Shown here: piece by piece, positions 24,801-34,138 of the stretch
How positions within the stretch are numbered: the first letter of the stretch is position 1
How the letters are laid out: each line of letters begins with the position of its first letter
NCBI GenBank assembly: GCA_018806985.1
Contig: JADANN010000099.1
Coordinates: 2,818,001 to 2,882,000, forward strand
Direction: 5' to 3'
From: Angiostrongylus vasorum
Taxonomy: Eukaryota; Nematoda; Chromadorea; Rhabditida; Metastrongylidae
Length of the DNA stretch: 64,000 nucleotides
Notes under the pieces: generated by a model
The model's database searches: none
What the model was told of the DNA's origin: nothing
The model's input: the letters and a program-made list of their open reading frames with translations, nothing else
Program-made: the position numbers and the translations under genes

Positions 24801-27800
24801 CCAAAAAGTGGAAAATATGCTGGAGTCCGCGCAAACAATGAGGACGGGCCGTCCAAGTATCCAACTAAATAGATAATTAAGTTGATGAAATTGTCTTTGG
24901 CTTGTTTACTTTCTTATTTTACATCCGTTAGAAATTGTAAACGGAATGTTTCAACGAAAAATATCCTTGTTTAACTTTCTTTTTTCCCAGCTATGGTGCG
25001 CTGTACTGCAACAAGTAGAGCAAACATTTGCTTAGATTATCCGCTTTCCTATGTTGCTAAGGTTTGAGCACTTCTTTCATCCTATTTCTTTTTTTTACAA
25101 CAGTCACCCATAATAAATGAAAAGGATAAAGCTCTCGGCGTTGATCAATCCCTGAGGCATGCGCCATGCATTCGACTTCATTGAGTATCGTTGGAGGTGA
25201 TTGAATGCATATCTGGCGTTTACGACTCGCGGTGGCCTACCGATGTATCGAGCCAGTGCTGCTATCCTCCCAGACAAGTCTGGTACTAATTTGCCGACCC
25301 CGGAGGGATGGAAGGCTTGCTAGCCGCGGGCGCAGAGATCGATTCCACGTGTGTGTCGCAGTGGCACCTCCAACCACTGCACCAGACGCGCCCTTTTTTC
25401 CCCCACAGTCGCCCATAAAGCTCAAAAACTGCGCATATAGAAACGGTTAGAAGTTGATAATCTGTGGTATTAACCAGACTTTTTTTTCAATGACAAAATG
25501 AATGCTGATCGAATTTTATTTTCGCTGAACACCCGAGATAGCGCTGCTACGGCGTTTCCAAATAGTCATCACAGGAAGTTGCCGGCCACTGTTGATATCT
25601 GGGACGCTTGCAGTGGTGCAAATCGGATTACTTCATGATAGCAACGAATCTGGCAAAAAGTTGGGGACCATCTGATTATCGGCCGACCGCTAGACAATGA
25701 TGTAGATGTCGAGCAGTCAGGACATATCTAGGGTTTAACGTATTAAGGAACCTAGAAGCTAATGAGCAAAGCACTTTTGCTGCACTCATCAGCCCGTATA
25801 AATACTTCATCAGGGATGAACATCGTACCTTATGATTTCACTTATCAAGATTTTTTCCCGATGTAATAGTTTTGCAATCAAATATTCTTAAAGAGCATAC
25901 TTGTCCAAGTGCTGTCCATTGAATCCATAGAGCACGTTTCTACAGAAAAGGTCGAAGTCTCTCACATATTGCTCGGTTAGCTTTTTTTCGTTTGCTATCC
26001 GAAAAATTTCGTTGTTTTCGCCGTTGATGAATTCAGCACCGTGCTGAAGACAGCCGTCCTCTGCAATTTGTTCCGTTAGGCCACGGTTTTACAATCCACT
26101 TATCAAACTAGTGTAATGTTGTTCATACGTCGAAAAGGCTGATAAGAGAAAAAATTCTTGTTAGCGCTATATTAACATGCTACCTTATCGTGTACAATTA
26201 CGACGCTGAATACTTTCCCAGTCTTCTCACGAATGTTCAGTTCTTCGTCTACCATAAGAAGAGAGGAGACTTCACAGAAACACAACATGAAAGAGAGGTT
26301 TGAGTATCGTTGCTTTCAAAATCTTCTGTCATTGATGTGACCTCTACCGCCAGACATAACTAACCACCGGAGAGCGCTGTCGAAACGAAGCACACTGTGT
26401 GATGAGAAGAGTGAATATCGGCATTTGTCGGAACGAACTAATGTTTTTTCGACGTTATGAAGTAGAAATCGTACACACTAGCGTACACGCAACTATTTTG
26501 AAAGTCCCAAGATACAGATCACAGTTTAAAAAGCCTACTTTTTCTAAATCTTTGGTGTGACTAATCAATGTGTTTCAATTGTTGGGCTTACAAGAGGTCG
26601 TTACACAACTTTTATTAGCTCAAGAAGTTCAACAATTTAAACACATGTTGATTAGTCATATCGAGGTTAAAGGAAGGCCGGTTTTTGAAATATACGCTAA
26701 CGAGAAGATGAACAACTGCGGACCACCTACTCGGATCATCGGTTCTGAGGAAGGCGACGTCGAGACGGTAGTTCAATAAAAGTTATAAAACAACCTCGTG
26801 TGACCTCCACAATAGGAGCTATCTAGCTTACCCCCGACTCCCTAATATTTATCAAACTGTTTGGCATAAGTAACATGCTGTGAACCATCTTGATATATAA
26901 TCCAAAGTGTTGATATGTAACGAGCGAGTAACGAAGAGAGCGAAGACCACAAATTCGTCTTCGGAAATTAGACAGAAGTTGACCGAAAGATCGCTTCCAT
27001 GGGCGCCGCACCAGCTGAGGAGAATACTAGAATGGATGACAAAATCATCTTTCAGAAAGCCATTGCCCGATAAAAAAAGAAGAAAAAAAGTGTCACAAGA
27101 AGTGGAGGTCAAAACCTCGATGTAACATCTGTTCAAAAACGGAAAGCTACCATGTCGTAAAAGCTCTTCGCATTGCTGGCATTCTAACAACCTTGGGCGG
27201 GCTATAATGATGACAACTACAGAAGAATGATTGATCCAGCGCCTGCAAGACCGGAAATTAAGATGGAGGTAAAGGCGGAGACTTATCTATCACTATGAAC
27301 GCTGGCCGATCAACCTTAATACACCATCGAATGCTGGAAATAGTGAAAACAACAGGGATCCACTTATTCGGCTAGAGCAGTAGCTTAAAGAATTGGTACG
27401 TGTCTTACAATATCGTAAAGTGCATAGATTGTGAAGGGTATAATTGAAGCTTGACCACAATGACAATTTCACTCGTTCAATAGTCACTCGATCCGCCATC
27501 AAGCCTCTAAAGATTAAACAAGAGAGATCGATATCCTATAGCATTGTCGGATTAGGGTTGATGTCCGGGCAATAGAGTTAGCTGCCAGGAAATAAAAGCT
27601 CACGACAGTGTTGAGCGAGTCTGTTAAGCATAAAAAAAGGTCCTTGTCTAGGTGTACATTGCTTCAATATGATCTCTTCCCCTAAGATTGTTTATAATTT
27701 TTTCTATTTTGTATCCATTTAAATTTAAAGAAGAATTCATTGAGCAAAAAACATTAGAATGTGCGAAAATGAAGATGTCACATCGAAAAGGAGAACAACT

Positions 27801-28606
27801 GTGGACTATCGACTCGGATCATCTGCTCTGATGAAGAAGACATCGAAACGTTAGTCAAATAGAAATTATTTGCCAAATTCGTGTGGGCAATCAGAGAAAT
27901 ATTGCAAGAAATGTTATTTGACTATTTGAGTTGACTAACGAGGAAAGCGAGTAACTAAATCTCGTATTGGCCATTTGAACGTCTTTTTACTTTCTCATCC
28001 TAATGAAGCGGCCATCTATTGGGTTACCCATCAATCAAAGGGTTGTCGCTTTGGAAAGAATGAACAGACCATGGAATGCCCTTATAACCCCATTAAGCTA
28101 CATAGTAGAATTTATTAGGCGCTGATGGCAAACCTTAAAGTTCTCTGTAGGATATACTTATACAACCCCATTGCTGGTTTTCGTGATCCAAGAGGGCACG
28201 GTTCAACAGTAGAACTATGAAGAGGACTAGTAAAGAAACTGACTCATTGAATCACTGGTGATTTTTGCACTTTTCCATTTAAGAACAAGGTTTGATTATA
28301 GAATTCAAGAAGACCTGCGGTTTTTTGTAAACTCACACGCCCTATTCTAATTCTAAATTCTAATGACAAAAGATCAGCAAACTTAAAGATTTGTGAAAAC
28401 CTCGTGGGAAAAGCTGTTACATAACAGCACGTACCGTAAGAAATAGCGTAAACCCGCCCTCCAATCCTATTTGCACCTTCGAATACGGTGTAGTCGACGG
28501 AATTTCGCTCCAACACCGCTGCTGCGGACAGCCCTGCGAATCCGGCGCCTATGATGGCGACTCGACTAGGCAGCTCCGACTGAACGCCATCCAGAATTTT
28601 GAACAT
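9805..28606 (-). CDS. Flavin-containing amine oxidase (polyamine/spermine oxidase-like), 11 coding exons
   Basis: Minus-strand exons: 28606-28435, 26060-25901, 18699-18573 (or 18569), 16680 (or 16672)-16582, 16322-16160, 15970-15818, 13532-13446, 13080-about 13030, 12794-12655, 11531-11412, 9985-9805 (stop TAA 9807-9805); about 480 codons, the usual family length. Exon 1 carries the FAD dinucleotide-binding motif (VAIIGAGFAGLSAA, then the glutamate and GGR of FEGANRIGGR). Exon 2 has LQHGAEFING, exon 6 HVIVTCSLGYLK, exon 7 LGFGNMMKVFLEY, exon 9 ILVAWVSGKGPG, exon 10 DPLVRGSYSYL, and the last exon the second FAD-contact segment FAGEHTHATMYQTTIGAYESG. The enzyme should oxidise polyamines or related amines, releasing peroxide. 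Most exon phases agree across introns; two boundaries (18573/16680 and 13030/12794) remain ambiguous. No signal peptide is seen. A splice-acceptor-like site lies 22 bases before the ATG. Intron 2 (18700-25900) contains an RTE LINE in the opposite orientation. Confidence 0.88.
10062..10380. repeat. Long palindrome made of two inverted PLE 3'-tail copies
   Basis: The left arm 10121-10229 and right arm 10251-10362 are nearly perfect reverse complements around a G-rich spacer (GGGGGGGGCG). Each arm matches the PLE 3' tail at 1020-1240 and 49795-49945. Each also carries the inner part of the hammerhead-like motif (GGCGATACTGCC, GAAAC), with the CTGANGA half lost at the centre. The palindrome is flanked by direct AACATGTTAAA copies. 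It lies in the last amine oxidase intron. Confidence 0.8.
10415..10792 (-). mobile_element. RTE-derived non-autonomous element, copy 1
   Basis: A member of the roughly 390-base family also seen at 19985, 23845, 24488 and 29288. On the minus strand it runs from the CAGTTTATCGCC..GTG head to a tail reading CTGGAGCCCGCACAACC..GACGGG. The tail matches the RTE LINE 3' end at 58785-58850. Confidence 0.65.
11980..12555. mobile_element. Head-to-head pair of Penelope-like element 3' fragments
   Basis: The plus arm (about 12290-12555) reads GGDEHVGETGRPLRVRIKQ then LRTPLGTYRTHTK and PGFEECETAETS, a degenerate GIY-YIG end overlapping a weak hammerhead-like motif. The minus arm (about 12245-11980) aligns to the 1630-1420 segment of the first PLE copy (CATTCCACTAAGCATGCACA..). 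The two truncated copies point away from a centre near 12250, an arrangement known for Penelope elements. They sit in an amine oxidase intron. Confidence 0.6.
14585..15310 (+). mobile_element. RTE LINE fragment, subfamily C, degenerate
   Basis: The sequence follows 56625-57370 of the long RTE copy: AAGATTCGATTCAGTCGTAA for the endonuclease end, the linker with CTATCCAAACGTGA, AAAAAGCTACTGGAAGCAGC, and AGAGCTCCAGGATCAGCTAA for the start of the RT domain. Stops and indels abound. It is in an amine oxidase intron, antisense to the gene. Confidence 0.65.
15640..15795 (-). repeat. Solo arm of the 51985-52435 inverted-repeat element
   Basis: GGTGTGGCGGTGAACGCGTT, GCGTTCGTTCCC, GTGCGGAGTTTTGCAAATAT and CTTAGCTTCATTGT match the right arm at 52321-52435. 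Only one arm is present. Confidence 0.55.
18150..18210 (+). ncRNA. Hammerhead-like motif copy
   Basis: GGTT / CTGAGGA / A / GTC..GTC / GAA / ACTTT / AGCC: outer stem GGTT with AGCC (one G-T pair), core CTGAGGA at 18170-18176. The inner hairpin is imperfect and stem III has decayed, so it is probably inactive. It is preceded by the family sequence CACTCGGATCAACG. Confidence 0.35.
19295..19380 (+). mobile_element. SINE fragment (second subtype)
   Basis: It holds a B-box-like GGTTCGATTCC and the body segment CACCAAGCCTCTCATCACTC..GAACTGGTACCAGACTT, shared with the copy at 45350-45490. Confidence 0.45.
19685..19965 (-). mobile_element. tRNA-like SINE
   Basis: The minus-strand head has AACGCAGTAGTTAGAGGTGC (A box) and GGATCTTGTTTC (decayed B box). 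The body has the family ATATGCATTCAATCGCC segment and a TTTATCCTTTG tail. It lies in amine oxidase intron 2. Confidence 0.6.
19985..20395 (+). mobile_element. RTE-derived non-autonomous element, copy 2
   Basis: The head is CCTCCCAACGGTTTACCGCC..CATCGTGG. The middle (CCTCTGATTCACAAGGGCTG.., GTGGTGAAGACCTGAGG, GGGATTCCAGGGAACC) matches the RTE 5' leader at 55726-55830. The tail is GGGGCCCGCACAACTAGTGA..GACGGGCC, followed by TCAAGTG repeats. The 133-residue minus frame here is not a gene. Confidence 0.7.
20400..23828 (+). mobile_element. RTE LINE, subfamily A, near full length, inactive
   Basis: A leader (20400-20940) precedes an AP-endonuclease-like domain starting near 20941 (VTVWIYNTHSLAS) and extending to about 21770. 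The RT domain spans about 22280-23170 (APGSESIRPEHLKNLPPVLV, NSLARLFTRYLSE, NYRP, then LRFAHDVALI). The tail (ERTM.GVSR.TQVREGI..DLRQ) ends near 23600-23828. The catalytic FADD motif reads FAHD, and many frameshifts and stops split the frames, so the copy is dead. It is inserted in amine oxidase intron 2, antisense to the gene, flanked by RTE-derived short elements. Confidence 0.85.
23845..24235 (-). mobile_element. RTE-derived non-autonomous element, copy 3
   Basis: An inverted copy of the same roughly 390-base family. The plus strand begins with the complement of the tail (CTTGAATGGCCTATCCTCAG..GCGGCCCCAGCATAATC) and ends with the complement of the head (CACGGTGAGGCGGTTAACCG..TTGGGAGG). It directly follows the RTE LINE. 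Confidence 0.7.
24269..24412. repeat. Compact palindrome, deletion derivative of the inverted-repeat element
   Basis: Arms 24269-24315 and 24324-24370 (47 bases, about 44 matches) flank an 8-base loop. Each arm is the outer part of the 51985-52435 element (TAATGCTGAGATATTTGCAA). The following CCCTGCCATTAAAAAGAATA..GGGAGTAAATA is that element's interior. Confidence 0.85.
24488..24875 (+). mobile_element. RTE-derived non-autonomous element, copy 4
   Basis: It runs from CCTCCCAACGGTTTATCGCC to the tail ATGCTGGAGTCCGCGCAAAC..GACGGGCCGTCCAAGTATCC. The tail is the closest match to the RTE 3' end at 58785-58850. Confidence 0.7.
25125..25400 (-). mobile_element. tRNA-like SINE, well preserved
   Basis: On the minus strand: GCGCGTCTGGTGCAGTGGTT..GGAGGTGCC (A box TGGTGCAGTGG), GAATCGATCTC (B box), then CTAGCAAGCCTTCCATCCCT, GGTACCAGACTTGTCTGGGA, the ATATGCATTCAATCACC segment and the tail CGCCGAGAGCTTTATCC. 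Confidence 0.75.
26735..26810 (+). ncRNA. Hammerhead-like motif copy
   Basis: Core CTGAGGA 26745-26751, hairpin GGC/GTC closing a GAC loop (26753-26761), then GAG (core A changed to G) and ACGGT, AGTT. The outer pairing GGTT/AGTT is mostly wobble. Followed by the family sequence AAAGTTATAAAACAACCTCG. Confidence 0.35.
27815..27870 (+). ncRNA. Hammerhead-like motif copy with intact core
   Basis: GCT / CTGATGA (27828-27834) / AGAAGACATC / GAAACGTTAGTC. Both invariant boxes, CTGATGA and GAAA, are intact. Stem II is weak (GA/TC). It lies between the amine oxidase first and second coding exons. Confidence 0.4.
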
Positions 28607-28616
28607 ACCATCTAAT

Positions 28617-28641
28617 GTTCAGGCGTACTGTAGAAAAAATT
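28617..28641 (-). promoter_or_regulatory. Probable trans-splice (SL) or first-intron acceptor upstream of the amine oxidase ATG
   Basis: On the minus strand a T-rich run ends in TTCTACAG with the exon boundary at 28628/28627, and the first ATG follows at 28606 after a very short leader (TACGCCTGAACATTAGATGGT). This is the spacing expected for a nematode spliced-leader site directly before a start codon. It could equally be the acceptor of a cis-spliced 5' UTR intron. Confidence 0.5.
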
Positions 28642-29287
28642 GCTCGTTTGTTTATTTAATTGTTTGTTTCTAGACACGAATACACACTAGGAATTAGATG
28701 AAGTATCACTGCAATTCAAAGCATAACTTCAATATTAACGTACAAGAAAGGAATAGACTGTCACTGGATTGCGTAGGTTTCTGAGATTAAAATCATTGAT
28801 AAATACTTCATTTCCGCGTGTTTTTTAGATTTTAGTGCATAACTTGATTTCTCTAGCGTTTTTGTGATCTCTAGTCATTAAGCGGTCAGGCTTCAACACA
28901 TCTTCCATTATTCTTTTCCTTAATGATAAACAAAAAATGGTCGCGTTTACATGCGGTCACAAATTTTGCAAAGAATATCCTACTTATGGACAGCACTAGT
29001 TCGCGCTGCTGGCAAACAAATTGGCCTTTACTTTCCGTGGTTTATCCAGGAGTTATGAAAGCTCTTCTGTTCTCTAGAGACTCACTCGATATGCTCTGTT
29101 TTTTTTCCACAATATGACCGTGAGATTTCGTTCCGCCTTCAGTATCCTAGTTGAATTCAGGCAATAAGAGCTATTTTAAGCGCGTTGTGGGTAATATGAA
29201 CCTTTTTTCGAAACAGCTGTAATATTTGGTTAGCTCAATGCTCAACAGCTCATTCTTTTCACAGCTTAAGAAAAATGACTAAGTAAA

Positions 29288-29685
29288 CCACCCAACGGTT
29301 TACCCGCCTCATCGTGGCTGGGAGGTGTTCCTGGGTGTCGGACTGCGATGTACAGCAGGAGCATTCATCCCTCCGGCAGGGTCTCCCAAGCTGAGAAGGA
29401 GACTGACGTTTCCATCAGAAAGTCCAGCTAAGAGTAAACCAATGCCAGGATCCACCACCGTCCTACTATCAAAGTCGCATGGTGGCAAATCTCCCTCTGA
29501 TCCACAAGGGCTGCGACTGCCTGTCGTGGTGAAGACCTAGGGGCAGACTTTGGCCTGGCTGTCCTCGGGATTCCAGGGAACCACAATGGCTTAACCAGCA
29601 AATCTCCGAAAAATGGTGATTATGCTGGGGCCCGCACAACTAGTGAGGACGGGTCGTTCAAGTATCAAGTGAGCATGACTAAGTG
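29288..29685 (+). mobile_element. RTE-derived non-autonomous element, copy 5
   Basis: A full-length family member from ACCCAACGGTTTACCCGCC to GGGGCCCGCACAACTAGTGA..GACGGGTCGTTCAAGTATC. It contains CTCCCTCTGATCCACAAGGG and GTGGTGAAGACCTAGG, matching the RTE leader near 55726-55770. Confidence 0.7.
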
Positions 29686-30924
29686 AGACGGATAGATGCA
29701 CGAATACCAGTGTACTATCTGGTCGAAGTTCTTTTATGTAGTTCTAAACGAGACTGACATTATTTTTTAACCTAATTCTTCCTTCAAGCCTTTGAGAGGA
29801 TTGAAGGCGCTTTGTTGAGGAATGCACCCGTTCATTCATCTACTTTCATTCCATATTAAATTCTTTTTTTTAAACTAAATCATACCGCTCATTCACAACT
29901 CTGTATATTTCCCACCAGCTGACCTCTCATGTGGGATTATCTTCAATGGGTTGGCCACGAGGCTATGCCAGGTGTTACACATGGGTGGCTGTACTTGGAC
30001 CAGAAACAATCACACAATACATTTCCGGAGACGCAGATGAATTTGGAGCATTGCCTCGCTTTTTTAATTGGGCCACTCTAAACTACTCTAGTTTGAGTAA
30101 AGTAACTTGCAGTGTAAGAGCAGTCATATTCATCCGTGAGCCGAATACATGCATTCTAATAGCCAGGAAGCATTCTTTTTCCATCAAAGCACTAAGAAGT
30201 ACTCTTTGGACGCGTCAAAAAATACCGCAAGGGAAGAATTTCATACTAAAAGGTGGCAGCTCTTGTGCTCATTGAGCGAATGCGGGCCACGAGCTGAGTC
30301 ACTGAAACTAGGACGAGTCACTCGTTAGTTATGAGATTGCGTAGGATACATGTGATCCCCTCCATGCGCCGTTTATATAGCGATTGGGCTACTTTTTTTC
30401 ACGGAAATAACAATAACAACAACAGTAAGTAGAAGTTATATAAGTGTTCCGTCAGCATTATTAGAATAAGTAAATTATGCTAACCTAGCCTAAATGGCGA
30501 TTTCTCTTTAATCGCTAAAAGTAGGCTGAAAATCTGCGAAGACATAGCGCCACAGCAAATAGAGGTCGTAGCGAAGAACTTGGATTCTAAACATCCATGA
30601 GATTGGCTTTTCCCAACGATGAGGCAATAGAATTAAATCTCTTGCTGAGTACAACTTTTTGGGATTAACGGACTTTTTCCACGTCTTGGTGTAGAAGAAT
30701 ATCTATGATGAAGGGATACGAAGCAAAAATCAGAGTAGAATTACATCAGTGTCGTTTCTTTTATCACTTAAAATAGGGAAGGGCTCGGAAAATATTTAAG
30801 CGAACTTTGCGAAAGTTACATAATAAAAGAAACCTCAAAACGAACTGCGGATTTTTCGCGATGGCGAGGACAACGCCATCCTCACTATGTAAACAAATGG
30901 CTTCGACCTAATACAAATAAAAAC

Positions 30925-31070
30925 CTTAGTGATGCTGAGATATTTGCAAAACTCCGGACCGCAGGTGTCTACGGTGGGGAACGAACGCGCTATTGTCCTT
31001 TCCGAGGAGTAGCGCGCTCACCACCACACCTTGCGGGTCCTTCGTTTCGCCTGCCTCTCAGCTAATTCTA
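30925..31070 (+). repeat. Solo left arm of the inverted-repeat element
   Basis: GTGATGCTGAGATATTTGCA..CTCCGGACCGCAGGTGTC, GCGCTCACCACCACACC and TTCGTTTCGCC match the left arm and interior of the 51985-52435 element. The same arm family occurs at 15640 and 24269. Confidence 0.6.
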
Positions 31071-31097
31071 TTGAAAAAAACCTTAGTTTCAAAAAGA

Positions 31098-31376
31098 ATG
31101 CTAAGAATTAGTCTTCAAATTATTCTTTTGTGGGTGAGTGCGACAATATTTAGTCTTCTCATTCAAAAAAGTACATTCTATGACGCAGAACTGATAAGCG
31201 CAGGTAATTTCGCAATCCGTTCTATTTTACAAAAATCAGCTCTACCTAGCTTAACAACGATTGTTATTAACAAAGAAGAAGAGAAGCTCGTGAAAGGAAG
31301 TGGAAGCAATTCACCATTCTGCTCGGTACCGGCGCTGCGATTTGCGTCATCTGGCGGTCATAAAAGACATAAGTGA
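31098..31376 (+). CDS. Candidate small membrane-anchored reading frame, unrecognised
   Basis: An ATG at 31098 opens a 92-codon frame starting MLRISLQIILLWVSATIFSL, a short basic start plus hydrophobic segment typical of a signal anchor. Polar sequence with KEEEKLVKGSGSN follows. A usable donor (G|GTAATT at 31204) and acceptor (ATCAG, 31239) bound a 36-base in-frame segment that is either a very short intron or coding. No domain is recognised. It begins just after a repeat arm, so it may be a 5' exon of an unrecognised gene or a chance frame. Confidence 0.28.
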   Translation: MLRISLQIILLWVSATIFSLLIQKSTFYDAELISAGNFAIRSILQKSALPSLTTIVINKEEEKLVKGSGSNSPFCSVPALRFASSGGHKRHK

Positions 31377-31532
31377 CAATACAGTAGCCAGAAGTGTTAG
31401 TATCAAGGGTAATTATTCTACTTGGACAACGAGCACCACAACAGAATGCCAGAAGGATTTTTTTAGTGCTGTGAAATTCTGATCGATTAGAAACGAAAAG
31501 GTCGATGACTGCTGAGACTGTTGAACTTCAGA

Positions 31533-31967
31533 TCAACGGCAGCACGTGAAATAATTCGCACGCGATCGTTGGACTTTCGCGAATTCGAATGTGTCGGTGA
31601 TGAAATCACGTTCGCCAGTGATTCTTAATAAGTGAGACTTGCTAATGAGCATTGTGATGAACAAGAATGGAGTTATCATGGAGCACATGCCCAACCAGAT
31701 TCGCCGTATCGTCCATATTTGAGAAAATGTTTGAGCATGCGAATTATTTGATAGAACAGAATTCAGTTTTCGGATGTTCTTGTTGGAAACAGCAAATTTA
31801 TCGTTTGTGTTATCAATAGAGCGGCCGGTTGTCAGTGTTTCATCAACTGAAACCAGAAGACGTTTTTTGAACTTTGGTTTTATTTGTGCGGAGTGTAGGT
31901 TGACGCGATGAAATTCGCGACAGGTGTTTTTTTCCACGACTTTCCATAACCTTTTGTCTAACGAGAG
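31533..31967 (-). CDS. Candidate exon, unrecognised, with one hydrophobic segment
   Basis: A 145-codon open stretch from a possible acceptor (CCATAG, exon from 31967) to TGA at 31533. It is Lys/Arg-rich at the start (IKPKFKKRLLVSVDE) with a hydrophobic segment (MCSMITPFLFITMLI). No ATG opens the frame and no family is recognised. Its only support is its length in unique-looking sequence. Confidence 0.22.
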   Translation of the reverse strand, partial: LSLDKRLWKVVEKNTCREFHRVNLHSAQIKPKFKKRLLVSVDETLTTGRSIDNTNDKFAVSNKNIRKLNSVLSNNSHAQTFSQIWTIRRIWLGMCSMITPFLFITMLISKSHLLRITGERDFITDTFEFAKVQRSRANYFTCCR

Positions 31968-33087
31968 CTATGGCGGTGAACTGTGCTACCGCGAAGGTGT
32001 GACAGCCATAGTTTGCTTCTCGACATTATGTTAATCTTTCAAATAATAAGGAGCTTTAGTGACAGAAAAGGATATGAAAGTTATTGATGTACTAAGAGTG
32101 CTTTAAACAAAGGTAAGAAAACTCCATGAGAATTGTGCTAGGGAAGCTCTGGTTTAATTCTCTTTAAGTGTTCAGCAAAGTAATCCGCTGCAACTGGCAA
32201 GTAATCTGTAGGGAAGGTTTCACGACTAGACCTAAAACCTTTCTACGGCGTAATTCGCTGGTAACACTATTTCACAAGAGAGCCACTACTCAAATAGGAC
32301 GGTATCAGTTCAAATCAAGGACGTAGCAAGAACACTTTTCAGCAACACTACGAAACTTACAGCTGTAACCAATAAAGAAATACGCAAAGTATGGTCTCTA
32401 TTGATGGCAATGTAGTGAAATGACCATACTTTCGTACACAAAGTGTTATGTTTTTAGAAGCCCTAGAATTGTCTTTGTGTTTAAATTCGTCTAACCAGTC
32501 CATTTAGGGCAGGCTTGCTTGGAAACACATTTCATTCACCAGCAATGAACCTCTTTTACTAAACAAGCAGCTGCTGAGCGCCATCATCTTCGATGAGAAT
32601 GGTGTACATCTTTTAGGTGAAATCGTGTTGGGATACTTAGGGACGAAGTCATTTATCAATATGAATTGAGTCCAGTTACATTGAAAATTAAAGCAGCTGC
32701 GCCTTTTATGAACCGATACAAAGTTGTTAACGAACTCTGATTAGTTCCTAGTGACTAGGGTCTCGCTTCTCGAATTTCCTCTTATCACGAGCTATTTCTG
32801 GTCGTCTACTTTATGGTTGGAATTGAAGTCTGAATGATTCAGAAAAGTCGTAATTTTGAAAGATTCAAGTTCTTGGTTTTTTTTTACAAAGTCTTTTTTA
32901 TTAGACTAATGCTAATTTCTTTTTTCTGCACAAATTTCTCTTCAATGTGACAACGTTAACTGAAATGTTCTTGTCTTTTGCTCACTTTTTTATGGCAAAG
33001 CGACGATTCTGTTTTTCGTAAGCAAAATAAGCTGGTGGTCCCCTCTCACAGCGAGAAATACTAAACTTTGAAGTAATTTTAATTTCA

Positions 33088-33390
33088 ACGGGTGCGTGGT
33101 TATAAGTGCCCTTCAATACATATAATACATATAGGGATCGATCCCGCTTTCCAGGCTTACCAAGCCCTCCATCCCTCAAGGTCGGTAGATGGGTACCAAA
33201 CCTGTGCGACAGGGCAGCAGCACTGGCACGAAACATCGGTAACTGGGGGGTCTCGAAACATCGGTAACTGGGCGTAATTGTTTAGGTCAAATATGCATTC
33301 AGTCACCTCCTACGATACATGACGAAGTCGGATGCACGGCCTATCCTTCAACGATTGATCGACACCGAGAGCTTCATTTTTTATCCTTTA
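33088..33390 (+). mobile_element. tRNA-like SINE
   Basis: The head GGGTGCGTGGTTATAAGTGC has a decayed A box; the B box is GGATCGATCCC (about 33135). The body is CCAAGCCCTCCATCCCTC..GGTACCAAACCTG with an internal duplication (CGAAACATCGGTAACTGGG twice). The tail is CACCGAGAGCTTC..TATCC. Confidence 0.65.
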
Positions 33391-33444
33391 TAGCAATTTT
33401 AAAGAAAAGAAAACAGTTTCTTACCTCGTGAACAACACACGGGT

Positions 33445-33505
33445 GGATCAACGGCGCGGTGCTGAGGAAGGCTAAGTCGCCGAAACGTCAGCCATTGATC
33501 AACGA
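33445..33505 (+). ncRNA. Hammerhead-like motif copy with GTC cleavage triplet
   Basis: GGTG / CTGAGGA (33462-33468) / A / GGC-TAAGTC-GCC (33470-33481) / GAA / ACGT / C / AGCC. Both core boxes, a perfect 3-bp stem II and the canonical GTC triplet (33487-33489) are present. Outer pairing is GGT with GCC (one wobble), extended by GATCAA/TTGATC further out. Confidence 0.5.
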
Positions 33506-34138
33506 CAACAATAAACAAAAAAGTCATTCATGAAAATGATAATGGAAACACGACATGGTCATAGTTTACAAGCATGAAATATTCTATTTTATCACTGCTA
33601 CTCAAGAATCACATAGCTTTTCTGCAGTTATCAGTTTCATCAGCTGACAATGTCTCTTCGGAGGTGAATTTCCTAGTAGGGACTTCGCTTACAAGCTTTT
33701 AATTTGCTTTAATTTTCTATGTTTCACCTTAATTTCTTACGTTCTGCTTTTGTTTTTAGCTTTTTTTTCACACTATGATTTCGTTTCACTTCACTGTTCT
33801 TGCTCCAAAAAATCAATTCCGTCTAACCTTTTTCGTATACTGCGTTATGGTGAGTAAAAACCCACTATGCTGTGAATAACCGGATTCGAGGAAGTTACTG
33901 GATGCACTCTGTTTGAAGGAACACAAGTCTTTTTTATACACCATCTTCTCTGCGCAGAAATTGAAAACAGTTGCTCTGTTTAACCAGATAGTCGGCTGTC
34001 AACATAAAAGTACGGTAAAATTGTTGCGATCGTGGAAGAAAATGATTTTCGCTTCCTCTTCTAATCTCCTCCATTATATGCTTACAAAAAGTGATTAAAC
34101 TAGATCTTCATGGATCTTTGGTTAAAATGACATTAAAA

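Noticed and set aside
29931..30275. 114-codon plus frame starting GLSSMGWPRGYARCY
   Set aside because: No recognisable domain, weak splice context and no joining exon found; left unannotated.
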